This document shows, piece after piece, positions 21,915 to 34,413 of a stretch of DNA of 64,000 nt (within the stretch, counting starts at the first letter, position 1; each line of letters begins with the position of its first letter). The translations under genes and the position numbers were made by a program. The notes below the pieces were generated by a model. It saw only the letters and a list, made by a program, of their open reading frames with translations. It did no database searches and had not been told where the DNA came from. The stretch is from Apophysomyces variabilis. Its lineage: Eukaryota; Mucoromycota; Mucoromycetes; Mucorales; Mucoraceae. The stretch lies in NCBI GenBank assembly GCA_002749535.1, contig MZZL01000393.1, forward strand, positions 135,103-199,102, given 5' to 3'.

Positions 21915-24183
21915 ATGACTTCGCCAATACGTTTTCCCGCAAACTTAAAGCCTCTTGAACCACAAGGTTCTTTTCGACTGGAACAGGAGCGAAAAAGAGC
22001 GTCGTTCGACGCTCAAAAGCTCAGTGAAGTCATCTATGGCCCAGAATACTTGGCAAGACAAGAGAAACTACTGGCAATCCTTCAAAGCGATCCTATCTTA
22101 GGCGATAAGTCACATCGGTTTTACAGTGGCAGGGACGTTCGGTTCCAGAAGGGATTGGCCGCAGCGAAACGACTGGCAGAATTATCAAAGTAAACTATAA
22201 GTGAATTTGAAGGTTATATTAACAATAGCCATACGCAGCGAACATCAGTGGGGTCCTGAGGAATGGAGGATGGTGGACCAATTGTTTGATGAAGCTGGAC
22301 CGGTAATGCAAGTCTTTGATGGGTATTGGTATGCATCTGATAGCGATGATAGTTCCGTCTGCATCGAGTCATGTTCATACCGACCATTGAAAATCAAGGA
22401 ACGGAAGAACAGAAGAGACTATTTATGGAACCTGCTCAACGATATGAAATCATTGGCTGCTATGCACAGACAGAGGTAAGCAGGGTAGGGGGAAGAGGAA
22501 CGAAGTAAGTGTGAGTACCTCTTGCCGTACTGAAGCCCGAGTTTTTCTTTTTGACAGCTTGGTCATGGTTCCAACATACAAGGATTAGAAACCACAGCAA
22601 CTTATGATATTGGTTCGAAATCATTTGTCTTGCACTCGCCAACATTGACTGCTTCGAAATGGTGGATCGGCGGTCTCGGCGTGGCAGCCACCCATGCTAT
22701 TATTATGGCACGATTAATTACCAACGGTCAAGACTACGGTCCCCATCCTTTTGTGGTCCAGATCCGTGATCTCCAGGATCACAAACCTCTCCCGGGTGTC
22801 ACGGTCGGAGACATCGGTCCCAAATTTGGCCTCAACACTATCGATAATGGTTTTGTTGTCTTTGATCATGTGCGCATACCCCACATAGCGATGCTTGCAA
22901 AGTATTCCCGCGTCGACCCAGAAACCGGACGTTACATCAAGCCACCCAACTCCAAATTGGCCTATGGCACCATGGTATATGTTCGTGCCAACATTGTCCT
23001 GGAATCCCGATATGTGCTGGCACGCGCGGCGACCGTAGCGATCAGATACTCTGCCGTGCGAGCACAAGGAAATCCCTCCAAAGGCGTTGAAACTCCTGTG
23101 CTGGATTACAGCATGCAGCAATACAGACTTTTGCCTATTGTAGCTCAGGCTTATGCCTGTCATTTTACTGGCCAGGCCATGCATCGATTGTACCACGAGA
23201 ACCAAACTCGGATGGGTACAGGTGATTTCTCGGCTTTGGTTGAGTTACATGCTACTTCGTCAGGTCTCAAGAGTTTGACCACGACCTTGGCTCTTAGCGC
23301 CATCGAAGAATGCAGACGTGCTTGTGGTGGCCACGGTTATTCCCTGTTTTCTGGTCTCGGTCAATTTTACCAAGATTATTTACCAAAAGTGACGGTACGT
23401 AAGGCGTAACAGGATGAATTTATCCCTAACCTTCGAATACGTGTCATTTGCATACTTTAGTGGGAAGGTGATAATTATCTTTTAACGCAACAAACAACGC
23501 GGTTTCTTCTTAAAGTGTTCCGATCTACGGCTGCTGGTTCCGGCACGGATCAACCTGCAAACTTCTCTGCTGGTTATATCCGAGAGTATCTGAATCATCC
23601 ATCTGCTACATGCGCAATCGAACGTGCCAGTGATATCTCCTTGGACGCTTTGCTAGCTGCATTCAAGTTCCGAGCAGCCTATCTCATTGAGCAAGCTGTT
23701 CATGCTATCGACAAAGAGAAGCGATCGTGGAATGACATGCTAGTCGACATTTACCGGATTTCTCGCGCACACTGTCAGCTGGTGATGCTCTCGAATTTCG
23801 ATACATCGGTTGCCATATTTTCTCGCCTAGCATTGCTTTTTGGTTTGACCACGTTGGAACAAGAACTAGCTGACTTTTTGACCATTGGATACCTCTCCCC
23901 AGCTCAAGCTAGACTCATCAGACAACAGACCTTGATAACCATCAAGCAACTAAGGCCTGATGCTGTGGCTCTTGTAGATGCCTTTGCAATTCCCGAGTTT
24001 GCTTTACAGTCCGCTTTAGGTGATGCTGATGGCCGAGTATATGAACGATTGATAGCGATGGCTGAACGGGAGCCTCTCAATAAGCAAGATGTAACGGAAG
24101 GATACAACTCGTATATTCGTCCACTAGTGCATGCAGGGAAGCATAACTGGAAACGAGGACAGGATGGTAGAGCTAGGCTGTGA
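21915..24183 (+). CDS. Acyl-CoA oxidase B (C-terminal PTS1, ARL)
   Basis: Second peroxisomal acyl-CoA oxidase. Five exons (21915-22189, 22239-22302, 22353-22475, 22558-23394, 23461-24183) give 673 residues. The second and third introns remove wrong-frame sequence: after splicing, the text reads [28 protein letters not shown] and TASKWWIGGLG, all classic for the family. [13 protein letters not shown] and WEGDNYLL follow. The protein ends GRARL, and ARL fits the PTS1 rule [SAC]-[KRH]-[LM], so import through Pex5 is expected. No PTS2 is visible at its N-terminus. It is clearly diverged from oxidase A. It lies about 320 bp downstream of PAF1 on the same strand and converges with MED5. Confidence 0.92.
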
Positions 24184-24550
24184 ATAGATACCCTCTTCCA
24201 CAGGCATTTATCTTCGACTGAGAACATTCTGGTACAATTGTCCTCATCTACAGTGTCAAATACAAAGCTTTACTCAATTCAAAAAAAAAAAAGCAAATAA
24301 TTTTATTAACTGGGATTCGGAGCCGGTGCCTTTTTCAAGCAAACTTTAGAATCAGTAAATAGGTTATATGGGGTTTTGAGAGATCCAAACCATACAATGA
24401 ACTATGTATCAGTAGTGCAACTACATGAAGACATCTCATGAAGAATGGTTAATTAGCATTATGGATATTCTATGCAGCTCCTATTAAAAAGTCCATACAT
24501 AGATAAGTCAAAAATGTCGATCGTTGTTCTTTTCTCAGTCCAACATTTAT
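24184..24550. other. Convergent intergenic spacer
   Basis: This 367-bp stretch separates the converging ends of acyl-CoA oxidase B and MED5. It contains A- and T-rich stretches suitable for 3' ends on both strands and nothing else recognisable. Confidence 0.5.
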
Positions 24551-27500
24551 TTACATCACGAACGCGTTAGGCCACGGTTCATTGATCAACGGGTTGCTCA
24601 TCAGTCCTTTTATGAAGCCCCGCCAAACTGCGCTTTTAACCACCATGTCATCCCACTGTGCAAAGGCGCTTTGACGTGCTGACCGTTCGTTCTGGCCATC
24701 AATGACCAGGGAGTCAAAAAACTGACGACCAAGATCGTCCACAGCATGGGCTTGCTTGATTTTTTCATCGCCTTGCATAAGTACTAGACAATCACTAATA
24801 AATACGCCAAGTGTTTGGCCTTGGAAAAACGAAGCGTTGTTCATTGCACACCGCCTCAGGGAAGCCGGTACAATGTCCTGCAGCAAACATCGGAGTAAAT
24901 GGAAGCAATTGTTATGCTCAGTAGCACACGATGTGAGAGGCGTCGCGATGAGACAAGACCCTAGTTCAGCTACAAAAGGACATTGATCTAAACCTTTGAT
25001 CAAGTAGGCCAAACGTACCTGCGCGTACCGCACCACCACTTTTGCCTGCTTCTAGTACTTGGTCAACAATCATACCGATAAACCAGTGGGCGCCGCCAAT
25101 GTCAAGGGCGGTCTGGAACAGGACCATGTCCAAGTAATGCGTCAAAGTTCCTTTGGAAACCTTAGATTGATCCCATAGAGCTACTGGATCCGCATCAACA
25201 TCTCGCATAAACATGGATCGTCCGCTCTTGACAATGTATCGAAACATTTCTTGTGCTTTTTGGAACAATGTATTCCCAGTAACGCCTGCTGTTACGGTTT
25301 CTGTCAATACTTGGTCTTCCTCCATATGGAGCATCTTCTTAATGCGACTCCGTAAGCGTGCTACTTTTTCTTCTGACAACTTGTCACGCTCTTCTTCTTG
25401 GTTGATCAGCCTTTGCTGGGTTTTCTGCTCAGTAAATGAAGCCAGTGTTCTCAGAACATAAGCACCACAGAGCTGGATCAGTACACTCGGTAATTCGTTA
25501 TCCACCAGAAAGTGTTCCAGACACATAATGGCAACCGAACTATTGCGTGCTGAAAGGGCGTCGCAGATTGTGACGATCACTCCTGGAACAAGGGTAAAAT
25601 GGAGAAAGCACTCTTGGAAATACGAAAGTACGCTTAGAAACACTCCAGAATCCAGATGCCCGGTCTCATAAGCCAACATTGTACGTTGTATCAAAGTAGG
25701 TATAGCCCACAGTAGCATTTGGGGCGTTGCAGACCTGATTATAAATACGTTAAAGTGAGTAAGCTGATGCTGTAATATCTACCTTAATAGTTCGTCTGGT
25801 AGTCCATCTCCCCCAAATAAGGCATCCTGCCATTGATTGATTAGTTCCAGTACCTCGGGGTCCACAACGTCTTCCGAATCGTACATGACAGGGCCTTGAG
25901 TAAAAAACCGATAGCAAAACTGATCTTTAAGGGAAAAAACATTGTTGATATCCCGATATAACTTTAACAGCAATTAAGGATCATTTGCAATTTACAATGG
26001 TTTCGCACTCACCTTGAATTTTGTCATGACCATAGTTACGAAGATCCATATTCTGCCGAATTTGCCATAGGCCACCCGGACACCGTCCATATCTTCATCC
26101 ATGAGATTATCGCATCCAGACCTGTCATCCGAATGCATATTGTCTAGGAGATTCCACTCATTGCAAACTCGCTCTAATGGTTTTAGCAACGCTGAAGGCG
26201 GATAGTGCTGGGCAACCAAATCCACCACACAAGGACAAGCATTCAGAGCATCGCAGATTCGTGCTATTGACGAAGTATCTGACATTGCCGCTTTTTCTTC
26301 CAGCAACTAAAAGCAGGCAGGGTCTCATTACACTCATTCTGCAATCTAATGGTATTGTTACCTCAATCAAAAAATCAATGATTTTGCGCAAATTAACGAG
26401 AGATACAATGGCAATATGTAGCAATTCATCCAGTGCTGTACGAGTCACCCCAGATCGTATGGATGCCATTCTCTGCTCGATATTCTAATACTTACTGTCA
26501 GGTCTACAATTATTATTGTTGATTTCCGTTTACCTGCTCGAGAACTTCCGTATCATCCACTTTTCCCAAATCATCCATATTCAAACCCCAGTTCTTGCTT
26601 TCCGCACTATCAATGTCCAGCATTTCTGTATCCAGAATACCAGCAAATTCATCATTATCTGTCTTAATTTCTTCTTGTGTTGTATCTCGTTTCATTAGCT
26701 TTTTTGCTATTTTCTTGCTGATGAACCCGTAACGTTCGCAGACAAGGACAATATTGCTGAAAATGTTTTCGTTGCTAATGCTGCGGACAATCTTAATAAC
26801 TTCGGACGAGTTAAGTTCATTTGGGTTCCCCATATCGTTAATCAATTTCATAATATCGTCATCGTCATCCTCATCCCCTTCGCCAAAAGCAAGTTTATCT
26901 ACGAGCTTGGATGACATCGATGCAGGAACGTAGAAGTCCGAACAGCAAGCGGGCGGACTGCAAGCATTGAGAAGACCAGTAAATGCTTTTAGTTCAAACA
27001 GCGCTGATTCCATGGGGTTAAGCTAGGAAAGGTAAATACACTATTTATCCCGATTTTCAAACGTTTACCTCATCGTCTTCACTGTTTTTCTGCGTTAATT
27101 GCGTGGAATTTCCATTTGTCATACCTTGTTTCCGTCGCTGAAGCTTTTGGATCAGATATGGGAGCTAAAGAAAACTGGTTAGCATCGCAACCTTATATTG
27201 TCTTTTCATGTGAAACCCTCACCTTCACTAAGACAAGACTTCGCCAGAGCAGTCTATTTATAGCTACAATATTGTTGCAACCCTTTTCTTGTCCATCACT
27301 CTGGTTCGACTTATTTAACGGTTGTCCCTGGCAGCTGGTACCCAACGATGCTTCTCTCAACCCTGTCAGTGCCGTGAACCATAACTCGAGATAGAAGGAT
27401 TCGTCAAAGGAACCCTTTACATGGCGTTAATAAACAAGAAAAAGCGCAGCCTAATCCTCACTTTTATCGTTTGTAGCTTCACTAAATGGTTTATGACATA

Positions 27501-28839
27501 TTCGTCGTCCAGACTTGGTCTGATTTGCACCTGCGTCGTTTGTTATTTACCATGGTCAATACCAGCAATATATTACCATATGATACAATAAACCCATCAG
27601 ACCAGCACTCGGCATAGCTCTTGCCGTGCCCTCGTCCTCCAGTTCGTGATATTTCATGTGTACAGCCATCTGGCGTTCCAGGTCGCGATCCGTCAGACGC
27701 CCAATTAAGAGTAGCAATGTCTGAATATGAGGGTTTTGGGATATAGGCGAATTATTAGAGGCATTGGACGGCATAAGAATTGCGTGGCATGTAGCCCAAG
27801 GTTCTATGTCTTCAGTATTGATATTTGACTTCCCATCATTTTTTTTCTCTTTTTCCTTTACCACTGGATATGTTGCTATCTTCGGTTCCTTGATGTTCTT
27901 TTCCGTGCTGCATCTCGAAAATCCGTTTTGCACTTTTGCTTTCAATTAAGTTGATCATAATCTGAGCTGCAGTCACCGCGTTCGCTGCCTGCCTGTTTGT
28001 GCTTGGAGGTATTGGAGGCTCCGCGACATTATTGTTGTTATCCGTTGTTATGGCATCCTCGTCCTCGAATAAATCCATTTCTATTGTGGCATCTGGATCA
28101 AATGTAGCTTGAAACATTGAATTATTAGTCGGCCATACTAAGGAGGATTCCCCTGGTTGAGTGTTTCCGCCACCATGATGAAACGAGCTTGCGGATCGAA
28201 GCAATTTGTTTTCTTGTTTTGACGTTGATGACTGAGGGTACAATCCAACTGCAACAATGCGAGCAAGCATAACAAATAATCTACTTAATATGGAGGGCCA
28301 TTCATCTTCACTTCGTTGCATATTGGCAATGATCTGGTCGGCGTCGAGCGGGGATAATAGAGCGGTGAGTAACTGTAACATATGAGACCATTGTTCTGGT
28401 TGACTGTTGGCGGTTGGTTCGACAAAATCGGGAATGCAAGATAGAAACACTTTGCTGGATATCAGACATGATTCCGGGATTATCTTCGGAGTCGATGATA
28501 TAGATGCTGTGCCAGTAGTTGCATACGTAAGATACGATTCGAGTAGCGGATCAGACGTTAATGAGAATACTTGACTAAGCAAAAGACCTGTTTAAATGCA
28601 TGGTAAAGACAATGTCAATGTAGACAGAGCACTGAAGGATGCCTCAAGTTACCGGTCAGTTCCTGCTGCAGATTGCTGTCCGCCCTTTGGAAACATTCGC
28701 GTGTAGGTTCCGCCCACTAAGAAAAAGTAAGCATTTATGACCCAGTAATCGGTATCCATGTGCAAAATGTCACCTCATGACAAGAATACCCGTGCACATA
28801 AGCGTAACGCAGGACAGCCTCCAAAGCACCCACCGACAT
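24551..28839 (-). CDS. MED5: Mediator subunit 5 (Med5/Nut1)
   Basis: Tail-module subunit of the fungal Mediator complex, linking activators to RNA polymerase II. Thirteen exons (28774-28839, 28653-28716, 27862-28587, 27577-27803, 27462-27530, 27223-27414, 27069-27164, 26534-27022, 26362-26484, 26013-26306, 25783-25961, 25019-25734, 24551-24969) give 1,219 residues, in the size range of Med5. It is an all-helical protein. The N-terminal pattern (ALEAVLRYAYVHGYSCHEW, then TGLLLSQVF and DPLLESYL) and the C-terminal VLFQTALDIGGAHWFIGMIV and GAVRAAELGSCLIATPL blocks fit Med5 as I know the family. A 58-nt intron at 27804-27861 is easily mistaken for a frameshift in an A8 run. The start is the first ATG after an in-frame stop. 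The identification rests on pattern, so it is good but not certain. Confidence 0.75.
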
Positions 28840-28950
28840 CGTGTGGATCGCTTGTTCTTGCACGCTTGCTAACCGAATTGAAGATATTCGGAAAACGAGT
28901 CACGAACATGCAAAGCCGATGGACTCCATATCGCTTGGTTTAACTTCCCC
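28840..28950. promoter_or_regulatory. Bidirectional promoter region, MED5 / INTS2-like
   Basis: The two start codons face away from each other with only 111 bases between them, so both promoters and both 5' leaders must share or overlap this segment. No TATA-like element stands out. Whether the leaders extend into the opposite gene's first exon is unknown. Confidence 0.55.
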
Positions 28951-30591
28951 ATGGCAGAGGAATCAGTTGAGGAACAGTATTTGGGATACAAGCGCGTAGT
29001 GTCTAAGTTAGGATTCGAAGCTGCACAAGTAAATAAAAGACAATTCTGATCGTTCAGTAAACGAGTGATAATCACTTTAGGCGCAATACAGGCAACAACA
29101 TAATCAACCAATCGAATTGTAATGCTTGCCATATTAAACAACTTCACTGATGTCTTTCTTTCTGCAGATCGCTTTTAATTGAATTCCATTATCTACAACA
29201 TGAAATCCATCAGTACCGTAACGATCCTGATCGCGCAACCATGAGCATACGCGCAGGCGTCCAGTTTCTGAGTAAAGATGCCTTCATTCATGACCACGCT
29301 CAAGAGATAGTTCGCACGCTTGACTGGTTTGATACGATTGAAAGTGAAAACGAAGAACAATACGAAGGGTTGCAGGTAATTTAGTAGGCACGATTAAGTG
29401 TATCGCTTAGTTTATCAGTCGGTATACGAAGGATTCATCCATTTACCAACGCGGTGCGAGCTAGTGCGGTATGTGGTACGACATGACCCTTTAGGATTTA
29501 ACACGGTGAGCGTGAATGCAGGAATGCATGAAGAAACTTGAGTAACAGTTTGATTTCTTTCTATAACTACTCAGCTTGTGGATGACTTGATTCAAATTGC
29601 AGGCTCCTTAAATTCACGATGCTTGATCCAATTAAGGTCTTACTCATCGCTACATATAAGTAAAATCGTTTTAATAAGTTTTATAGTGAGATGATTATCA
29701 GCGTAGTTGAAGAGAAGCCGATATGTGCAGCCTTAGTCAGGCACAATTTAGTGGAACGCCAACTGTTACCCGAGATCGTGACGAGACTGACAGTGTTATA
29801 CTGTCAAGATGAGGTTTGTGTAAAGTAAAAAGAAATAGTGTATTCGAGATTATCAAGTAATTTGATTTTTATCCGTGTCTAGATGGAGTTTCTGAACAGT
29901 GTATTCTACCGGATGCCATCATGGTTTATCGCACAATCAGGCAATAGTGTCCAGTATTTTATGAAAATGAAGGAACGGCTATTTGGTGCCATTGGAAAAT
30001 GCGCGGTAAGAACTGGAAAAGCAAGAAGGTCGCTTATACTTTTTAAGCATGATACTTTATTCAATTCAGTGCAGCTGGACATTGCATTCCGGGCATTAGT
30101 TGGTTTAGTAGGATTTTTTGGTATCAAGCTTGCCTACGATGAAGTGACATTATGTCTGACAGTCTTGCGCGAAACGCGGACGGAGAGGTAAGAAAAATCA
30201 GTTCGAACTGTTTACCTGGATCTGTAATAAATTGATAGACTGGTCAAGTTAATCTTGTGCCTTGCGCTTATCAATGCGGAACCATTCTTAAGGCAACAAG
30301 TAAGGGTAATTGTATCAGACGTATTCTAAGCCCTTCCAGAAAGCATTAGACACAGCATTGGATCAGCTGTTGGAATCCAAAATTTCTGATATGCCGATCA
30401 AGCTCATAGCCTATTTCAGAACAGATCAGATAAGCGCGATTGAAGATACGATACGGTCTGTACTGGACATGCAGATTCCAATACGTAAGGATTATAGGAA
30501 CAAGAAAAATTGCTTATATGATATTATTATAGCCAAGCTTGGACTTTTTGAAATGCAAAAGCTAATCTCAAACCGAGTGATTCGAAGTTAA
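28951..30591 (+). CDS. Integrator complex subunit 2-like protein, short form
   Basis: Eleven small exons (28951-29028, 29081-29118, 29168-29375, 29419-29505, 29575-29636, 29687-29813, 29883-30005, 30075-30187, 30239-30299, 30340-30484, 30533-30591) give 366 residues, helical throughout. Best resemblance is to Integrator subunit 2, a scaffold of the complex that cleaves nascent RNA polymerase II transcripts. The support is the block AYFRTDQISAIEDTIRSVLDMQIPIPKLG near residues 309-338 (compare the animal FH-NQLSAI motif), plus the preceding helical layout. Animal INTS2 is about 1,200 residues, and the matching block lies near its middle, so this protein lacks the C-terminal half. It could be a truncated gene, a natural short form or a different helical protein. 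The 38-nt second exon is needed to keep phase. Confidence 0.5.
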
Positions 30592-30859
30592 TAATAACAT
30601 TACTACAACTCTTCTAATAAAAAATTCTGAAATACCAGGGCAGGCAAATGATAAATGTATGATTAGGTGGTGCCGTCAGCTAAGGTTTACTGTATTTCTG
30701 CCAGCATTAAGGTATCATATCATTATTTTTCTGTAGGGCAGTGGACTCGGAGTAAAACTTTTTGGTTCACGCGGTGTCTGAATTGGTGTACGTACTGAGC
30801 AACATCGATTAAAGCGCAACCCGACCCCGGTTCATTTCCTTTTGTCCATAAATTGTACA

Positions 30860-31248
30860 ATGAGTTTCTCTTCCAAACTAGCCGACGTCGCTCAGAAGTC
30901 AGTGGTGCTCTTTCTTGCAGGAACTACAGGTAGAGATCTTTCTTTTGTAGGAGCCGATCGAAGCGAATACTTAGATTTCCATTAGTGTACTATGTTGCCA
31001 ACATCGGCTCACTTGTCAATCATCGCTTACAGCTTAAAAAGGAAGGGAAACTCCAGGAAGAACTGGTAAAGGCTTATGCGCTCTTGACAACAAACACGAT
31101 TTTTTATACGATTCCTTCGTAGGCTCGCCTTCATGAACTTGCAGAAGCTCGCAATAACAACAACGGCGATTCTCTCCATGCCGAAACTGAGACTACACCT
31201 ACCCCAATCCCGGCAGTAGAGCAACCCGGCGATATGTCATCCAAATAA
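30860..31248 (+). CDS. Cox14-like small mitochondrial membrane protein
   Basis: Three exons (30860-30929, 30986-31065, 31123-31248) give 91 residues. A short basic N-terminus is followed by one transmembrane helix (VVLFLAGTTVYYVANIGSLV, about 15-34), then a charged coiled stretch and a Thr/Pro-rich tail. This layout and the helix wording fit fungal Cox14, a cytochrome c oxidase assembly factor that helps couple Cox1 translation to assembly at the inner membrane. The family is tiny and weakly conserved, so the call is moderate. It lies about 270 bp after the INTS2-like gene on the same strand. Confidence 0.55.
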
Positions 31249-32212
31249 CTTGGTTTAAGTTACATAACTATATCTTTTTGACGTGTACATTATATCATCT
31301 TTTAGCGAAACGCAGTAAAATGACTCATATTAGACAATGGCAGCAAGCAATTTAAATTGCACTCGCAGAGTAGCTGATAGTAAGGTATAATTATGTCGAT
31401 GAAAACTGGTAACAAGTCAAGCCAAGCACCGTTAACCCTCCCATCCCCGCAAATAGCTTAATCGAATAACCGTCTGTACCGTCGCTTAGTGAACGAGTAA
31501 GGTTAGAGTAGCTGTTATTATGCATGCTTTTTGTGGCGTGTGTATAGTGGGAATTTAGGAACGGTATTAGCTGGCCCGACCAGTAGCAAGATTATAATTC
31601 TGATCGCCGTTTCCAACTGAATATGGACGCTGTTGTTGTTTCCAGTTTCTGTTTTTTCCTCAGTTTCTTAACTATTTTAGGAGAAATTGTCAGTATGTTT
31701 GGATTTTGGTTTGCTGCATATGGTGATGAGTCGTATTTAGCAATACTTTTGCTTCAAATCCATCAATGACTGAGTATCGTGAAGCACACTCATTTTAGCA
31801 ATGAGAGCTATTGAAGTAGAGGATCTGATATCGGTACAAAGTAATAGCAAAGCTGGGAAACAAAATAGAGGGTCCCATATTCGCAGAGAGTTAACGGTAA
31901 AACTACAAATGGGTTACTCAGATTGAAAATGGAGGTTATGCTTAAACTCTGTATTTCCTAGATATAGTGTGTCAAAAGTGCTTGTGTGGAAGCTATGTCG
32001 TTTCCCTAAGAAGTAAAGTAAAAAGCATGGTTTGGCTGATATGCGAAATGTTTTGTCCGAAACCACCATTCGCGCAGCTGATCCAGATCCCGTAGGGTCC
32101 AGTGAGTTGCATGACTGTTTTTGTTAAGCTTCGCAGACAGGTCCTGCATTGATTAGAAAGGCTTCTTCTACTGTATAAAAGAGTATCCTGTACAAACCGT
32201 AACCGTTTGAAA
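31249..32212. other. Intergenic, no gene seen
   Basis: About 960 bp of AT-rich sequence between the Cox14-like gene and ATG17, with no open frame of note on either strand. A TATAAAA-like string at 32174-32180, some 35 bases before the ATG17 start codon, could be part of its promoter. Confidence 0.45.
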
Positions 32213-34068
32213 ATGGAGCAAGAACTTATTGAACTACTATTGGTCGCAAAAAAGGCTCTATCAACCGGTCAGACCATTTGTGCTCAGGCCAATACACTCT
32301 CTCAGGAATCAGAACGCCATGTCGAGATAATTGAGAAAACATGGCCTAAAATCCTGTTCGTCAATAATCATATTCTTGTGCAGTTGAGTACATTGGAACG
32401 TGTGAGAGAATTCTTGGTCCTCAAAACAGAAGAAATCCGCAATTGCATCAAAGTAAAAGAGAAAGAGAAACAAGCCTAGATTCCGTGTATAACTGATGCT
32501 CTTATCGCGATGCAGGACCGAGAAACAACATTAGGAGAAGTGACGATTGAACTGGAAAAGATCTTCGAAATGCTCCGACAGAGCCATATCGACGAAGATA
32601 TCCTCCGAGTCAACGATGAACGCAATGTAGGCGGGTCTTCAGAAGCCAAGAATACGTTGTTCCACCACATCGATGATCAGGCTATTTTGGAACTCCAAAG
32701 ACACGCAGACGACGAAATTGTGGAGATAGAGGTAGAAGCTTCCGGTCATTATGGTCCATTGCTTAGTTTTATAGAGCTTATATAATTCTTTGACCACGAT
32801 GACCAAGTCCCTATCTTCCACCATATCAGATCTGGCATCTTTACAAGAAACTTCACTGTCTATTTCTCTCGATGAACCTGCATCTAACTTTGCAAATGAA
32901 AAGCTACAGATACAGGAAGATGAGATCGCTAAAATGGCCGATATCTTGACAAGTTTAACTAACCATTATGATCAACTTGGGGAAGCTACTAGGTAATAGT
33001 CAGAGCTACTGTAACATATCGCCAACCAATTTAAGTAGATTATGCCAATCCCAGCCGGAAGCCTGTAATCAGCTTGACATCACTGGTAACTGAATTTCAG
33101 TTTGGCACCAGATCGCTAATGTAAACGCTTTAGTCTTGCAAGATGACCACGACCATATACCTGATATCTTAGAGGATCTACATGAATCTTTAGAAGTTGT
33201 AGAATCTGTGAGGTATGAATAGACATCCTAAGTTCTCACTTTTACGCAGCGAAGCTTATCTATTTCATTAGTGAGGAGATCCGGGTACGCATGCAGGTCT
33301 ATTCATCGGTCAAAGAAGAACTTATCAACGTATTAATACAACTCGAACAATTCGGGGCCCCAGGAGGGCAGGCGGAGGTTATTTGCGACAAGATGGTGAA
33401 TGCTGAGGTAAGTCCAACTTTCGCAATCCGGTGCATATATCAAGAATGCGTTATTCTGTAGGCAGAATTGAAGGAGCATGAGTATAATCTAGACAACTTT
33501 TTCAAACAGCTTACATCATTAGCCGAATGGTGACGAGCATTTGATCGTATTATGTATATGAGCTTATGCCTAATGTAGGTATCGTTCCTATGCGTCATCA
33601 TATAATCACTTGATACTTGAAGTCGAGCGGCGACGGAAGGTACTAGAAAAGCAGGAAAAGCTACAAGCCGAACTTCTACAATCTTTTGAGGAGGCATATA
33701 ACGGTAGGTACAAACCAGGTAGTGAGTAACAAAAAGTTCTGAAGCAGTGAATAGCCGAGCGCCAAGAGCGTCTGAAGTGGTTTAAGCAGCATGGGCAATA
33801 TCTACCTCAAGCATTATGTCCATTTATGTTTGTAAGTTGACTGACGTAGAAACTCTAATTTATTAACAAGAGGAAACGCAGGACCCACCAACCAAACTTG
33901 CCGTGATAGTTGAACAAACGGCAGGAAGATTACCTGAGCTGTCAAAAAGCAGTATTCAAAAGGTAAATCGTAGTACATCACTCTTACTCTGTGCTTTGTT
34001 AATAGTGTGTTGCACAGGCCGTGACAGAGATTCAACGTGCGGAGCCGACGAAAGATTCAGTGAACTAA
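32213..34068 (+). CDS. ATG17: Atg17, autophagy scaffold protein
   Basis: Scaffold of the Atg1 kinase complex that organises the phagophore assembly site. Eleven exons (32213-32452, 32516-32731, 32775-32992, 33039-33085, 33134-33212, 33272-33407, 33462-33529, 33579-33703, 33755-33831, 33882-33962, 34018-34068) give 445 residues; yeast Atg17 has 417. The protein is almost wholly helical and coiled-coil. It opens with LLLVAKKALSTGQTICAQA, the usual APG17-domain beginning, and ends with the conserved C-terminal helix region ERQERLKWFKQHGQYLP followed by a Pro-rich turn. All exon phases close. The ATG at 32213 was chosen over an upstream in-frame TTG. The small size of the introns and exons makes individual borders uncertain by a few bases, but the whole is consistent. 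Confidence 0.82.
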
Positions 34069-34413
34069 CTTTAACACAGCAAACACCTTTGTCCACATAC
34101 CGTGTAAAATAAATTTACCCCGATATCTTGTATATAAATGTTCATCACTGTGGATTTTTTATTGCGTTTTTTCGCAATGTCTATTATTTATTATTATTTG
34201 TAAATGGTACTTTTCATTGTTTCCCATTGAGTTGTGCAGAACAAAATGTTCCCGTGAAATGCGGGCCATATGTTCCAAGTTCGGTTGTCTGATATCCATA
34301 AGTTAAGCCATATTTGTTGATTTTTGTCTTGTCAAAATTAAGGTGCCGCTGCGGCGTGATAAGCTTAAGAAAAAATATTTTAATCAATTGAGCAGCAAAT
34401 AGTGAATCCTCTT
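34069..34413. other. Intergenic between ATG17 and C1D/Rrp47
   Basis: This 345-bp AT-rich spacer joins two plus-strand genes. It should contain the ATG17 3' end and the promoter of the next gene. No further feature was recognised. Confidence 0.45.

Noticed and set aside
22201..22479. A 92-codon open frame within acyl-CoA oxidase B that reads unlike the family
   Set aside because: It crosses an intron (22303-22352). After splicing, the correct frame gives the family text, so the open frame is partly a shadow.
27804..27861. Apparent frameshift in MED5 at a run of eight A
   Set aside because: A 58-nt intron with GTAAAG donor and TAG acceptor removes the run and joins the two frames in phase, so no sequence error or pseudogene is needed.
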